Positions 9,715 to 18,576 of a stretch of DNA of 64,000 nt are shown here, piece by piece. The translations under genes and the position numbers were made by a program. Source of the DNA: a bacterium. GTDB taxonomy: Bacteria; ARS69. The stretch is taken from assembly GCA_025774805.1 (NCBI GenBank), contig JALGZR010000003.1, positions 1 to 64,000 of the forward strand. Direction: 5' to 3'. Each line of letters begins with the position of its first letter. The stretch's first letter is position 1. A model generated the notes under the pieces. It saw only the letters and a program-made list of their open reading frames with translations, was not told where the DNA came from and made no database searches.

Positions 9715-11076
9715 ATGCACCTCTCGGAGAGACTGGAAAACGTGGCGGTCATCGGGGCCGCCGGAAAGATGGGGAGCGGGATCTCCCTGCTTCTCACGAA
9801 GGAGCTGGCCCGAACGAGGCTCACTCCCGAGGGCAAGGGGAAGACGTACCGCCTGACCCTCATCGACGTGAGCCACGAGGCGCTCGGCGGCCTGATGACG
9901 TACTTGCGGAGTCAGCTCGTCAAGCTCGCGGAGAAGAGCGTCAACGACCTGCGGGTTCTCTACGCGGATCGCGAGGACCTGGTCGAGAACGGCGACATGA
10001 TTCGGGAGTTCGTAGGCCAGTCCCTCTTGCTCGTCCGTCCCTCGGTCGATCTCGAGGCCGCCGCCGGCGCCCGACTCGTGTTCGAGGCCGTGTTCGAAGA
10101 TGAGAACCTCAAGATCGATCTCCTCGGCCGGGTGAAGTCCGTCGCCGATCCGGACGCCTGGTATCTGACCAACACGTCGTCCATTCCGATCGGCGGCCTC
10201 GACGAGAAGCTCGAGCTCGGCGGCCGGATCGTCGGCTACCACTTCTACAATCCGCCGGCCGTCCAGAAGCTGCTGGAGCTGATCACGTCGAAGCGGACGC
10301 TGCCCGAGCTCAAGGATTCGGGCGAGCAGCTCGCCAAGCGACTCGGCAAGAAGGTGATTCCGGCCAACGACGTCGCGGGCTTCATCGGCAACGGTCACTT
10401 CATGCGGGACGGGCTGCACGCCATCTCCGTGGCCGACCGGCTTCGCGGAGGCGGCGACTGGGCCCCGGCGCTGTACAAGATGAATCGGGTGAGCCAGGAC
10501 TGGCTCCTGCGTCCCATGGGAATCTTCCAGCTCATCGACTACGTGGGCGTCGACGTCACGCAGCTCATTCTCAACGTCATGAACACCTACCTTCCGGGGC
10601 GAGGGCTCCACAGCGACCTCATCGACGATCTGGTCCGGAAGAGAATTCTCGGGGGCCAGCGGCCGGATGGCTCCCAGAAGGACGGCATCCTGAGGTACGA
10701 GAGGGGAAGGCCGGTCGCCGTCTACGAGCCCGGGAAGGGTGAGTACGTTCCCTTCGACGCGGCCGAGGTGAAGAGGGCCGAGACGGAGCTGGGCCCCCTC
10801 CCGGACGGGTTCCGGCCCTGGAAGGCGCTTCTCATGGACCGCGAGAAGGGCGCGGCACTCGCGAGCCACTTCGCGGCGCTGCGCTCCTCCGACGGCGAGG
10901 GCGCCAAGCTCGCCCTGGAGTACCTGCGGGCCTCGAAGTCCATCGGAGAGGAGCTCGTGTCCGACGGAGTCGCGAACGGTCCGGAGGACGTCAACGGCGT
11001 TCTGACCAACGGTTTCTTCCATCTGTACGGGCCGATCAACGAATTCACCCGTGAAGTGAAGGAAGTCGCGTCATGA
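9715..11076 (+). CDS. 3-hydroxyacyl-CoA dehydrogenase family protein
   Basis: A 453-residue NAD-dependent 3-hydroxyacyl-CoA dehydrogenase-like enzyme. The start ATG 9715 is 7 nt after AGGGGAA. The Rossmann motif VAVIGAAGKMGSGI sits at about 10-23; the substrate-side motif YHFYNPPAVQKLLELI and the domain boundary VIPANDVAGFIGNGHFMRDG follow, then a helical C-terminal domain (MGIFQLIDYVGVDVTQLILN). It lacks a crotonase domain, so it is not a full FadB. Its stop overlaps the thiolase start by 4 bases. Oxidation of 3-hydroxyacyl-CoA feeding the thiolase is the natural reading. It is longer and more divergent than the typical 280-residue enzyme, so the exact substrate is open. Confidence 0.85.
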   Translation: MHLSERLENVAVIGAAGKMGSGISLLLTKELARTRLTPEGKGKTYRLTLIDVSHEALGGLMTYLRSQLVKLAEKSVNDLRVLYADREDLVENGDMIREFVGQSLLLVRPSVDLEAAAGARLVFEAVFEDENLKIDLLGRVKSVADPDAWYLTNTSSIPIGGLDEKLELGGRIVGYHFYNPPAVQKLLELITSKRTLPELKDSGEQLAKRLGKKVIPANDVAGFIGNGHFMRDGLHAISVADRLRGGGDWAPALYKMNRVSQDWLLRPMGIFQLIDYVGVDVTQLILNVMNTYLPGRGLHSDLIDDLVRKRILGGQRPDGSQKDGILRYERGRPVAVYEPGKGEYVPFDAAEVKRAETELGPLPDGFRPWKALLMDREKGAALASHFAALRSSDGEGAKLALEYLRASKSIGEELVSDGVANGPEDVNGVLTNGFFHLYGPINEFTREVKEVAS

Positions 11077-12317
11077 TCACGCTTCGAAAGAAGGTCTACG
11101 GTTGCGCGCCCGCCCACACGATCTACCTCGGTCCGGGGCGCAAGGAGTTCCATCCCAAGAAACCCCGTCCGGGAATCGAGCACTACATCTTCGAGGCGGG
11201 ACGGGCGAGCGTCGCGCAGGTCTCCAATCCGGACGCGATCGACCAGGGTGTCATCGGCAACTTCATGGCCTCCCGGTTCAACCGGCAGGGACATCTCGCG
11301 GCCTTCCTTCCGGCGGTGCACGAATCGCTGCACCACAAGCCCTGCACGCGGGTGGAGGGCGCCTGCGGCTCCGGGGGCCTGGCCGTGAGCACCGCGGTGA
11401 ACGCGATCCTCGCGGACCTGGCCGATGCGGTGCTCGTGATCGGCGTGGAGGTCCAGAACACGGTCAAGGCGATGTACGGCGCCGACATTCTGGCCGGCGC
11501 GGGCCACTACAGCCGAGAGCGCAAGAACGGGCACGCTTTCTTCTTCCCGAACTGCTTCTCGATTCGTGCCGGGGCCTACTACGACAAGTACGGTCGCGAG
11601 CGGACGCGACGGGCCATGGCGGAGTGGTACGCCCTGGCCATCGAGAACGCGCGCCGCAATCCGAACGCGCAGGAGCACCACAACCGGGACCCGAATCCGC
11701 GGGCGACGGGGATGACCGAGCCGAACGCCAAGGCGTTTCTCGAGCACATCTCGGTCTTCGACTGCTCCAAGGTCACGGACGGCGCCTCGGCGCTCATTCT
11801 GGCCTCCGAGGAGGGTCTGAAGAAGCTCGGGGTCCCTCTCGACCGATCCGCGCGGATCGTCGGCGTCGGTCATTGCGAAGGAGACCTGACGAAGGACCCG
11901 GCGGATCTCACCCGCCAGGACACCACCGCGGCCTCCGCCGCCGCGGCCCTGGGCATGGCGGGCATCTCAGCCTCCGAGCTCGGCCTCCTCGAGACGCACG
12001 ACTGCTTCACGATCTCGGGTCTGCTCTCGCTCGAGGCGGTGGGTCTCGCCGAGCCGGGGAAGGCTCCGGACTACGTCCTCGACGGGAGGACGCGAATCGA
12101 CGGCGAGTGCCCCACGAACGCGACCGGCGGCCTGATCGGGTTCGGCCATCCCACCGGCTGCACCGGGGTCCGGCAGGTGGCGGACCTGATCCAGCAGCTC
12201 ACCGGCCGGGCGGGCGACTGTCAGGTGAAGTTCCCGACCGGCAAGCCCTACGCCATGTCGATGAACATGGGGGGGAATGACAAGACCGTCCTCTCCTTCG
12301 TCATGGCGGCGGACTGA
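11073..12317 (+). CDS. Thiolase family protein (SCP-x/acetyl-CoA acetyltransferase type)
   Basis: A 414-residue thiolase, start ATG 11073 overlapping the dehydrogenase stop (ATGA). The acyl-accepting cysteine is C98 in VEGACGSGGLA. The second half carries the HDCF motif (H309-C311) and GHPTGCTG (358-365), the arrangement of SCP-x-type thiolases. These lack the canonical CxG near the C-terminus and use the HDCF cysteine instead. With the preceding gene it would cleave 3-ketoacyl-CoA or condense acyl-CoAs. The chain-length preference and direction are not visible. No acyl-CoA dehydrogenase or hydratase is encoded alongside. Confidence 0.9.
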   Translation: MITLRKKVYGCAPAHTIYLGPGRKEFHPKKPRPGIEHYIFEAGRASVAQVSNPDAIDQGVIGNFMASRFNRQGHLAAFLPAVHESLHHKPCTRVEGACGSGGLAVSTAVNAILADLADAVLVIGVEVQNTVKAMYGADILAGAGHYSRERKNGHAFFFPNCFSIRAGAYYDKYGRERTRRAMAEWYALAIENARRNPNAQEHHNRDPNPRATGMTEPNAKAFLEHISVFDCSKVTDGASALILASEEGLKKLGVPLDRSARIVGVGHCEGDLTKDPADLTRQDTTAASAAAALGMAGISASELGLLETHDCFTISGLLSLEAVGLAEPGKAPDYVLDGRTRIDGECPTNATGGLIGFGHPTGCTGVRQVADLIQQLTGRAGDCQVKFPTGKPYAMSMNMGGNDKTVLSFVMAAD

Positions 12318-12417
12318 GCGCGGGGGTCCCGCCCCCTCGGACTCGTCGTGAGCCCCGGCGGGGCGGTCCACCCGAGAGCGGCCGGGCTCCGGAGCTCGTA
12401 CCGGCAGGCGTGTTCGA

Positions 12418-13443
12418 TCAAGACGTGAGCGCGGCAAGGGCGCTCTGGAAATCACCGCAGTCCTCGACACGCGTCGCACCGATCTTCTGCAACTCCGTCT
12501 CGTAGGTCGGAGACGCGGAGCCGCCGACGAGGATCGGGACGTCGTCTCCGAGAAGGCGGCGCAGTCGCGTGAGCTCCTCCACGACGCGGGGGTCCGATCC
12601 CGGAAAGACGACGCTCAGAGCGGCCGCGCGTGCGCCGCGCTGGCGGACCGCGGCGGCGATCTCCTCGGCGGGGAGATTCGGGCCGAGGTAGACGGCCCTC
12701 CAACCGACCTCCGCCGCCGCCGCCGCCGACATGAGCGCGCCGATCTCGTGCAGCTGTCCGACGGGTGTGGAGATCACCACACTGGGGGCGGACGGCGGAA
12801 GGTCCTCGCCTCCGTGGATCTCCCCGAGGAACGAGCGGATGACGGAGCTCGCGAGATGCTCGTTCGCGATGCGGCACGATCCGCTCCGCCAGTCCTCGCC
12901 GGTCCGAACGAGGAGGGGACCGAGGAGCTCCCGACGCATGGCGACCGGGGTCAGGACGAGCGACGCGGCGCGGAGCACGCGACGGAGGCGATCGCCGTCC
13001 ATGTCCCGGATCGCGGCGAGGGCCTCTTCGAAGAGGTCCGCGACGCTCTCTCCCCCTCGTGGCGCGATCTTCTCGAGCCCGCCTCCCGGCGACCCCGCCC
13101 GATCCTCGCGGGCGAGGGCGATCAGCTCCTCGCGAGAGAGGTGGGCCACGTCGCTGATCCGCCGGCCGGAGTCCACGAGCCGCTTGAGAAGGCGAAACCG
13201 CTCGAGGTCCTGGTCGGAGTAGAGGCGCCGGCCCGTCTCCGTTCGATGGGGCACGACGGTCCGGTAGCGGCGTTCCCACGCCCGCAGGACATCCTGGGTG
13301 ATTCCGGTGCGCGCCGAGACCACGCCGATCGGGTGCCTCGGCTCGCTCGAGCGGGCGGAATCGGTCACGGTCGCGGAAACCCCGGTGTCCAGTTCATGTT
13401 CGCCAGCGCGCTCACCCGATAGGTCCGGGCTTCTCCTGGCCAT
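12418..13443 (-). CDS. MerR-family regulator with CarH/LitR-like B12-binding module
   Basis: A 341-residue transcription regulator. Start ATG 13443 is chosen because an upstream in-frame start would run into the neighbouring gene. After a 35-residue extension, residues about 37-105 are a MerR winged helix (GVVSARTGITQDVLRAWERR, ETGRRLYSDQDLERF). Residues about 135-215 are the four-helix cobalamin cap and include W185-x9-E195-H196, the Wx9EH signature of adenosylcobalamin-dependent photoreceptors. Residues 220-340 are a B12-binding Rossmann domain with H232 in GQLHEIGALM, the lower axial ligand position. CarH and LitR repress carotenoid or photolyase genes in the dark; no such gene is adjacent, so targets are unknown. 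Confidence 0.88.
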   Translation of the reverse strand: MARRSPDLSGERAGEHELDTGVSATVTDSARSSEPRHPIGVVSARTGITQDVLRAWERRYRTVVPHRTETGRRLYSDQDLERFRLLKRLVDSGRRISDVAHLSREELIALAREDRAGSPGGGLEKIAPRGGESVADLFEEALAAIRDMDGDRLRRVLRAASLVLTPVAMRRELLGPLLVRTGEDWRSGSCRIANEHLASSVIRSFLGEIHGGEDLPPSAPSVVISTPVGQLHEIGALMSAAAAAEVGWRAVYLGPNLPAEEIAAAVRQRGARAAALSVVFPGSDPRVVEELTRLRRLLGDDVPILVGGSASPTYETELQKIGATRVEDCGDFQSALAALTS

Positions 13444-13579
13444 GAGAGGGCTCCCGGGAGGCTCTGTCAAGGATGTGTCAAGCTTGTCGCGGGACGCCCC
13501 GGCGGGGATCTGGGTCGGCGGCCGCGAGGTCGGGCCGCCGTCATGGCCGGGGCGCGACGAGGCCGGTGAGATATGCCGG

Positions 13580-14197
13580 CTAGGCGAACTCCAGGTGGAT
13601 CGGCTCGACCGAGACGAGGGGGTGGTCATCCAGAAGGCGACGGGCCTGGATGAGCAGATCGACGCGGCCGATCGCGGTCCCCTCCCCTTCCACCTCGTAG
13701 TGGTGGGTCGGCGAGTAGGCCTCGATGCCGCGCGCGCTCTCGTCGACGGTCTCCCGGGGCTCGCCCCCCTCCAGCTTGACGCCCGCGGGAAGCGAGCGGA
13801 AGAGCTCCCGGATCTGCCGGCCGTACTGCCGCGCGTAGGCGTGATAGGCGAAGTCGAACCGGCCGCGGCGGATCCGCTTCGTCTCGGCGAGCCGCATCTC
13901 TCCCGCCTTCACCAGGCGCTTCTCGAAGCGTCGGAGAAGATCGAGCACGGGCTTGTCCACGATCACGTGGCACACCGCCTGGAGTCCCACGAGATCCCGC
14001 AGTCGCTCTCCGAGGGAGACGGGGGTCACGCCCTCCTCGTGACTGAAGTAGAGCCGCCCCTTCACTCCGGAGCCGAGAACGAGGCCGGTCAAGATGCCGC
14101 GAACCTGCTCGGGCTGCCCCTCCAGCGCGACCTCGTAGAAAGTGGGGCGGGAAGATCCGGAACCGCGATTACTCGGGGCCGGGGCGGCGGGCGTCAT
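13580..14197 (-). CDS. Conserved protein of unknown function, coupled to antiporter gene
   Basis: I do not recognise this 205-residue protein. It has no signal peptide or membrane helix and looks like a soluble alpha/beta protein. It contains a FYEVALEGQPEQVRGIL opening, a conserved-looking core (VCHVIVDKPVLDLLRRFEKR; FDFAYHAYARQYGRQIREL) and a charged C-terminus with EAYSPTHHYEVEGEG. The start ATG 14197 follows GAGGAG by 8 nt and lies 13 bases after the stop of the upstream antiporter gene, so the two are almost certainly co-transcribed. A regulatory or accessory role for the transporter is inference only. Confidence 0.75.
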   Translation of the reverse strand: MTPAAPAPSNRGSGSSRPTFYEVALEGQPEQVRGILTGLVLGSGVKGRLYFSHEEGVTPVSLGERLRDLVGLQAVCHVIVDKPVLDLLRRFEKRLVKAGEMRLAETKRIRRGRFDFAYHAYARQYGRQIRELFRSLPAGVKLEGGEPRETVDESARGIEAYSPTHHYEVEGEGTAIGRVDLLIQARRLLDDHPLVSVEPIHLEFA

Positions 14198-14210
14198 GGC
14201 GCGTACTCCT

Positions 14211-15896
14211 CTACCGGAAGAAGATCAGGGTCACGATCACGAACGACGGGATCAGGATCGGGATCGAGTATTTGATCATGAAGCCGAAGAAGGAGGGCAT
14301 GGGAATCCCCGCCTCCTCCGCGATGGACTTCACCATGAAGTTCGGGGCGTTGCCGATGTACGTGTTCGCCCCCATGAAGACGGCTCCGGCGGAGATGGCC
14401 TTCAGATTGCTAATGAACCACTCGTTTCTCAGCTCGTCGCCCAGGTAGCCGAGCATGCCGGGAACCGCGCTCTCGGGCATTCCGAGAGATCCCAGGGCGC
14501 TGTTGAAGAACGTGAGGTACGTGGGGGCGTTGTCGAGGAAGCTCGACAGAATGCCGGTCACCCAGAAGTAGTGGATCGGCTCCTGGACCGTTCGCACCAA
14601 TCCGGCGAGCGCTCCGTGCTCTCCCGCCTGGAGGATCTTGAGCGCCGGAACGATCGTCATGAAGATCCCGGCGAAGAGGTAGGCGACCTCCTGGATCGGA
14701 AACCACGTGAACTCGTTCTTCTTTCGCGTGGCCTTGGCGGTGGTCAGCAGAGAGAGGATCCCCATCAGGATGAGGAAGCCGTCCCGAATCAGATTCTGCG
14801 TCTCCACGTGGACGTGCCCGTATACGGTGTGGGAGCCGAGCCGGAAGTTCCCGGAAAACAGCACGCCCCCCATGACTCCCAGAAGAAAGAAGAAGTTGTG
14901 CCAGCCCTCGATGTAGATGCCCCGCCTCTTGGCGCCGGTGGTCGCGGCCACCCTCAGGCTCGTGGCCGCCGGGCCTCCGGGATTTCCGCTCGCCGCCTCC
15001 TCCGGCGGGGGAGCTTCCCTCCGGTAGATGCGACGGTCCAACAGGTAGAAAAGAGCGAGGAGAAATACGACCACGATGAGCATGTGGGGCAGTATGCCCG
15101 TGGTGACCCAGAAGAACGGAACCTGGTGCAGGAACCCGAGGAACAGGGGCGGATCTCCGAGCGGGGTCAGCGACCCGCCGATGTTCGCCACCAGGAAGAT
15201 GAAGAAGACGATGATGTGGACCTTGTGCCTTCTCCAGGCGTTGGCCCGCAGCAGCGGCCGGATCATGACCATGGCCGCTCCCGTCGTTCCGATCCACGAG
15301 GCGACGAGCGTGCCGATGGCGAGAAGGGTCACGTTGACCTGAGGCGATCCCCTCAGCGACCCGCCGACGTAGATTCCCCCGGCCACCGTGAACAGCGCCC
15401 AGAGGAGAATGATGAACGGGATGTAGTCGACGAGGTAGATGTGGAAGATCTCCTGGAGGGCCGCCCCTTTGTATACGATCAGGAACGGAACGGCGAGCGC
15501 CAGGGCCCAGAAGGCCGAGATCTTCGGGAAGTGCCGGTGCCAGAAGTGGGGCGCGAGGAGCGGGAAGATCGCGATGGAGAGAAGAATGCCCGCGAACGGC
15601 AGCGCGCTCCAGAGGGGAAGGAGGCTCCCGAGGTCGGGTCCGTGCTCCCCTCCGTGCTCCTCTCCGTGAGCTCCCGCGTGACCGTCCGTCCCCTGGCCCG
15701 CGGTCGGATGAGCGGCTTCATCCCCCGTGACCTCGGACCCGTGCGGTTCGTCCGTGGCCGGCGCCGCCGGGTCCGCGGGAGAGGCGAGGCAGAGAGAGGC
15801 GGCGGCCGCCCCGACCAGAACGAGGACGAGAGAGAGAACCGGGAGCCGGACGGGCAGCCCCGACCGGCGGGAGAGAGGGGGGCGACTGGATCCCAT
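14211..15896 (-). CDS. Sodium:proton antiporter/citrate-type ion transporter (CitMHS_2/NhaD-like)
   Basis: A 561-residue inner-membrane carrier of the ion transporter superfamily. Start ATG 15896 follows GGAGG. A cleavable-looking N-terminal helix (LPVLSLVLVLVGAAAASLCLA) precedes a His-rich periplasmic linker (residues about 50-90, HAGAHGEEHGGEHGPD), which may bind metal. The following 10-12 helices include family landmarks: WSALPFAGILLSIAIFPLL, SWIGTTGAAMVMIRPLLRAN, FFIFLVANIGGSLTPLGDPP (re-entrant Thr-Pro-Leu-Gly), LSSFLDNAPTYLTFFNSALG and MGANTYIGNAPNFMVKSI. These two inverted ASN-type elements are typical of NhaD/CitM antiporters. Na+/H+ exchange is the likely activity; citrate is the alternative. 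Confidence 0.87.
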   Translation of the reverse strand: MGSSRPPLSRRSGLPVRLPVLSLVLVLVGAAAASLCLASPADPAAPATDEPHGSEVTGDEAAHPTAGQGTDGHAGAHGEEHGGEHGPDLGSLLPLWSALPFAGILLSIAIFPLLAPHFWHRHFPKISAFWALALAVPFLIVYKGAALQEIFHIYLVDYIPFIILLWALFTVAGGIYVGGSLRGSPQVNVTLLAIGTLVASWIGTTGAAMVMIRPLLRANAWRRHKVHIIVFFIFLVANIGGSLTPLGDPPLFLGFLHQVPFFWVTTGILPHMLIVVVFLLALFYLLDRRIYRREAPPPEEAASGNPGGPAATSLRVAATTGAKRRGIYIEGWHNFFFLLGVMGGVLFSGNFRLGSHTVYGHVHVETQNLIRDGFLILMGILSLLTTAKATRKKNEFTWFPIQEVAYLFAGIFMTIVPALKILQAGEHGALAGLVRTVQEPIHYFWVTGILSSFLDNAPTYLTFFNSALGSLGMPESAVPGMLGYLGDELRNEWFISNLKAISAGAVFMGANTYIGNAPNFMVKSIAEEAGIPMPSFFGFMIKYSIPILIPSFVIVTLIFFR

Positions 15897-16199
15897 GAGA
15901 CCTCCGATGCGGTGCCGGCCGCACCCGGAGGATCCGGACCCGATTCGTGGTCGCGAGACGCCCGGGCGCTCAGAGAGCAAAGAGCCGCGCGAAGTTATGC
16001 GAAGCGGATTGCTCTGTCAACTTCTACCCGGGGGGACCGCACACCCGACGGCACTCGGAAGGCGATGGCGTCCTTCTCGACGGTCTGCTCACGCGTACCG
16101 GAGATCCGCTCGCCTCTACGCGGAGAGCATTGCCGAGCTCGATGGGGGCAGCTTGGAGGGGTGCCAGGTCACGGAAACCGGCGAGTGGTTCGTCGCCTG
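15897..16199. other. Spacer upstream of the antiporter gene
   Basis: These 303 bases separate two minus-strand genes. They hold the TTGACA/CATAAC promoter and the GGAGG ribosome site of the antiporter. Nothing else coding or structural is supported. Confidence 0.5.
15994..16020 (-). promoter_or_regulatory. Sigma70-type promoter for the antiporter operon
   Basis: On the minus strand a perfect TTGACA (16020-16015) is followed after 15 bases by CATAAC (15999-15994). This is the only consensus -35 in the upstream region, and it points at the antiporter gene with a leader of about 90 bases. The spacer is a little short. Confidence 0.42.
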
Positions 16200-16979
16200 T
16201 CAGACGGCGGTCCAGCCTCCATCCACCATCAGGATGTGTCCGGTGACGTAGTCGGATGCGCTCGAGGAGAGGAAGACGGCCGCTCCGGCCATCTCCGCGG
16301 GGGTCGCGGCCCGACCCAGAGGTGTCTTCGACCGGATCACGGCCTCGGTCTCGGGATTGTCGAGGGTCGCCGCCGTCATTTCCGTCCGTGTATAGCCCGG
16401 CCCGATCGCGTTTACCAGGATTCCGTGTCGCGCCCACTCGACGGCACAGGTCCGGGTGAGTTGCACGACGCCTCCCTTGGTGGCCGCGTAGGGCGCGGAA
16501 AGAGGATCCGCCACGACGCCGGCGAACGATGCCAGGTTGATGATCTTTCCCGGACGCTTCTGAGCGATCCATCGCCGCGCCGTCTCTCGCATGCATCGGT
16601 AGAGGCCGCTCAGGTTGAGAGCGATGATCCGGTCGAGATCGGGGTCGGAGTACTCCTCCGCCGGGGTCCGCTGACTCATCCCGGCGTTGTTGACGAGAAT
16701 GTCCACCGCTCCGAACTCGGCTTCCGCTCGATCGAGCATCGAGGAGATGCTTCGGGGATCCGTCACGTCGACGGGGACCCGGATCGCATCGCCCCCCGAC
16801 TCGCGGATGGCCTCCGCCGCGGCCTCGCCGGTGCGCCGGTCGATCTCGGCGATGACGAGACGAGCGCCCCAGGCGGAAAGACCCTCGGCGATCGCCCGCC
16901 CGATCCCGCGACCTCCGCCGGTGACGACGGCGACCCTCCCCTGCAGATCGAAAAGAAGGCGGGGCGAGGGATCGGTCAT
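16200..16979 (-). CDS. Short-chain dehydrogenase/reductase (classical SDR)
   Basis: A 259-residue classical SDR oxidoreductase. Start ATG 16979 (MTDPSPRLL) is chosen because the upstream extension is Gly/Pro-rich; GGAAAGG lies about 7 nt before it. It has the cofactor loop TGGGRGIG (about 19-26), an acidic residue after beta-2 (IAEIDRR) suggesting NAD(H) preference, NNAG (about 93-96), the catalytic serine in INLASFAG and YAATKGG as the YxxxK pair, then GPGYTRTEM. The closing VTGHILMVDGGW is typical. The substrate is unknown; SDRs of this kind reduce 3-oxoacyl or sugar-type ketones. Confidence 0.9.
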   Translation of the reverse strand: MTDPSPRLLFDLQGRVAVVTGGGRGIGRAIAEGLSAWGARLVIAEIDRRTGEAAAEAIRESGGDAIRVPVDVTDPRSISSMLDRAEAEFGAVDILVNNAGMSQRTPAEEYSDPDLDRIIALNLSGLYRCMRETARRWIAQKRPGKIINLASFAGVVADPLSAPYAATKGGVVQLTRTCAVEWARHGILVNAIGPGYTRTEMTAATLDNPETEAVIRSKTPLGRAATPAEMAGAAVFLSSSASDYVTGHILMVDGGWTAV

Positions 16980-17058
16980 CGGGACGCCTTTCCCGGCTCC
17001 GGCCCCCGGGCCGGGCGAATTCCGCATCCGGTCGGCCGCGAGGGCGCGGGAACCCCCG

Positions 17059-18576
17059 TCATCCCGACCCGTTGCCGAGAACCCGAACGACGATCGCGGT
17101 CAGATCGTCGGGCAGGTGGTCATTGCCCGCGAACCGGCACACCGCCGTGTGCAGGGAGCGGATCACCCGGGCGGCGGGCTCGCCCCGGCACGATCGGACC
17201 ACCGAGAGCACCCGTTCCGCTCCGAAGGGCTCGCCGCTCGGCGACTCCGCCTCGAGGAGTCCGTCGGTCAGCAGGAGCACCAGGTCTCCCGTCTGCAGCG
17301 AGATCGGCGGACGCTTCGGGTAGTCGAACTCCGGCAGAATGGCCAGCGGGATGCCGACACTCTCGAGCGTACACCGCACGTCCCCCTTGCCGTCCAGTAC
17401 GTAGCCCGTGGGATGTCCCGCGTTCACGTAGGAGAGAACCCGGGAGACCGGATCCAGCTCGGCCAGAAGCAGTGTCACGAAGCGGTCCGCGTCGGTCATG
17501 CGATGGAGCGCGCGGTTCGCCTGCGCGAGAATCCCCGCGATGTCCCCATCCGCTTCGCCGAAGGCGCGGACGAAGGCGTGGGTGCTCGCCATGATCAGCC
17601 CCGCCGCGACCCCGTGACCGGTCACGTCGCCGATGACGATCCCCAGGGATCCATCGGCCATGGGGATGAAGTCGAGGTGATCGCCCCCCGACAATTCCGT
17701 GGGGTAGGTGGCGCCGGCGATGTCGAACCCCGGCAGCGACGGAGTCTCCGACGGGAGGATGAATCTCTGGATTCCCTGGGCGGCGAGGAGCTCCGCCTCC
17801 TTGGCGCGCAATCCGTGTTCGGTTCTCTTGCGTTGAGTGATGTTCCGCACGGCGGCAAAGACGAGCGCCTCTCCGTCGACCTCCAACGGCGAGAGGCTGA
17901 TCTCGGCGGGGAACTCGCTGCCGTCCCGGCGCCGACCGGAGAGCTCGATGCCGCTGCCCATCGGGCGCACCCGGGGGGACCCCAGGTAGTGCTCCCGATG
18001 CTTCACGTGGCTTTCCCGGAGCCGTTCGGGCACGAGAAGCTCGATCGTCTGATCGATGAGGTCTTCTCTCCCGTATCCGAAGAGGGTCTCCGTCAATCGA
18101 TTGACCAGCAGGATCCGACCTTTCCGATCGGTGATGAGGACCGCGTCCGGCGCGGAGTCGATGACACTGCGGTAGAACTGCTCGGCGCGCTTGCGCTCCG
18201 TGACGTCGAGAGCGGTGGCATAGAGCAGGCCGTTCTGCGCGTCGGGTGAGGAGGTCCACACCAGCCAGCGGTAGGACCCGTCCTTGCACCGGAATCGATT
18301 CTCGAAGTGGACGGTCGGCTCGCCTGCCTCGAGCTTGCGGATCTCCTCTACGGTGGCCTTCCGATCATCCGGGTGCACGAAGTCGAGCAAAGGCCGGACG
18401 AGCATCTCCTCGGTGCTGTGACCCAAGGTCCTCTCGAACGCGGGATTGAGGCGCTTGAAGTACCCGTCGGTCCCCGCAATGCAGAGCATCTGGACCGACA
18501 GGGAGAAGAGGCGGTCGAGCTCGTCGGACGAACGAACGGCCTTCGATGGGGAGAAGTCTCGGACGCTGTCGGTCAT
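17059..18576 (-). CDS. PAS-PAS-SpoIIE protein phosphatase (RsbU-like)
   Basis: A 505-residue cytoplasmic signalling protein. It has two PAS domains: about 20-135 (CIAGTDGYFKRLNPAFERTLG, then the PAC tail) and about 138-255 (APDAVLITDRKGRILLVN, RRRDGSEFPAEISLSPLEVDG). A short helical linker leads to a PP2C-type SpoIIE domain (about 285-500) with the metal-binding motifs SGGDHLDFIPM, GDVTGHGVAAGLIMA, LSYVNAGHPTGYVL and LLLTDGLLEAESP, plus the last aspartate in DLTAIVVRVL. Such proteins dephosphorylate anti-anti-sigma (STAS) proteins in partner-switching stress pathways. No STAS or anti-sigma gene is adjacent. The start ATG 18576 follows GAGG. Confidence 0.92.
   Translation of the reverse strand: MTDSVRDFSPSKAVRSSDELDRLFSLSVQMLCIAGTDGYFKRLNPAFERTLGHSTEEMLVRPLLDFVHPDDRKATVEEIRKLEAGEPTVHFENRFRCKDGSYRWLVWTSSPDAQNGLLYATALDVTERKRAEQFYRSVIDSAPDAVLITDRKGRILLVNRLTETLFGYGREDLIDQTIELLVPERLRESHVKHREHYLGSPRVRPMGSGIELSGRRRDGSEFPAEISLSPLEVDGEALVFAAVRNITQRKRTEHGLRAKEAELLAAQGIQRFILPSETPSLPGFDIAGATYPTELSGGDHLDFIPMADGSLGIVIGDVTGHGVAAGLIMASTHAFVRAFGEADGDIAGILAQANRALHRMTDADRFVTLLLAELDPVSRVLSYVNAGHPTGYVLDGKGDVRCTLESVGIPLAILPEFDYPKRPPISLQTGDLVLLLTDGLLEAESPSGEPFGAERVLSVVRSCRGEPAARVIRSLHTAVCRFAGNDHLPDDLTAIVVRVLGNGSG

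Noticed and set aside
13444..13629. Longer N-terminus for the MerR/B12 regulator
   Set aside because: It would overlap the coding part of the upstream gene and is low-complexity Ser/Pro/Arg; ATG 13443 fits the spacing better.
14142..17594. Long plus-strand open frame (1150 codons) across the antiporter and SDR genes
   Set aside because: It runs antisense to two clear genes with recognisable motifs and has no ribosome site or domain; compositional artefact.
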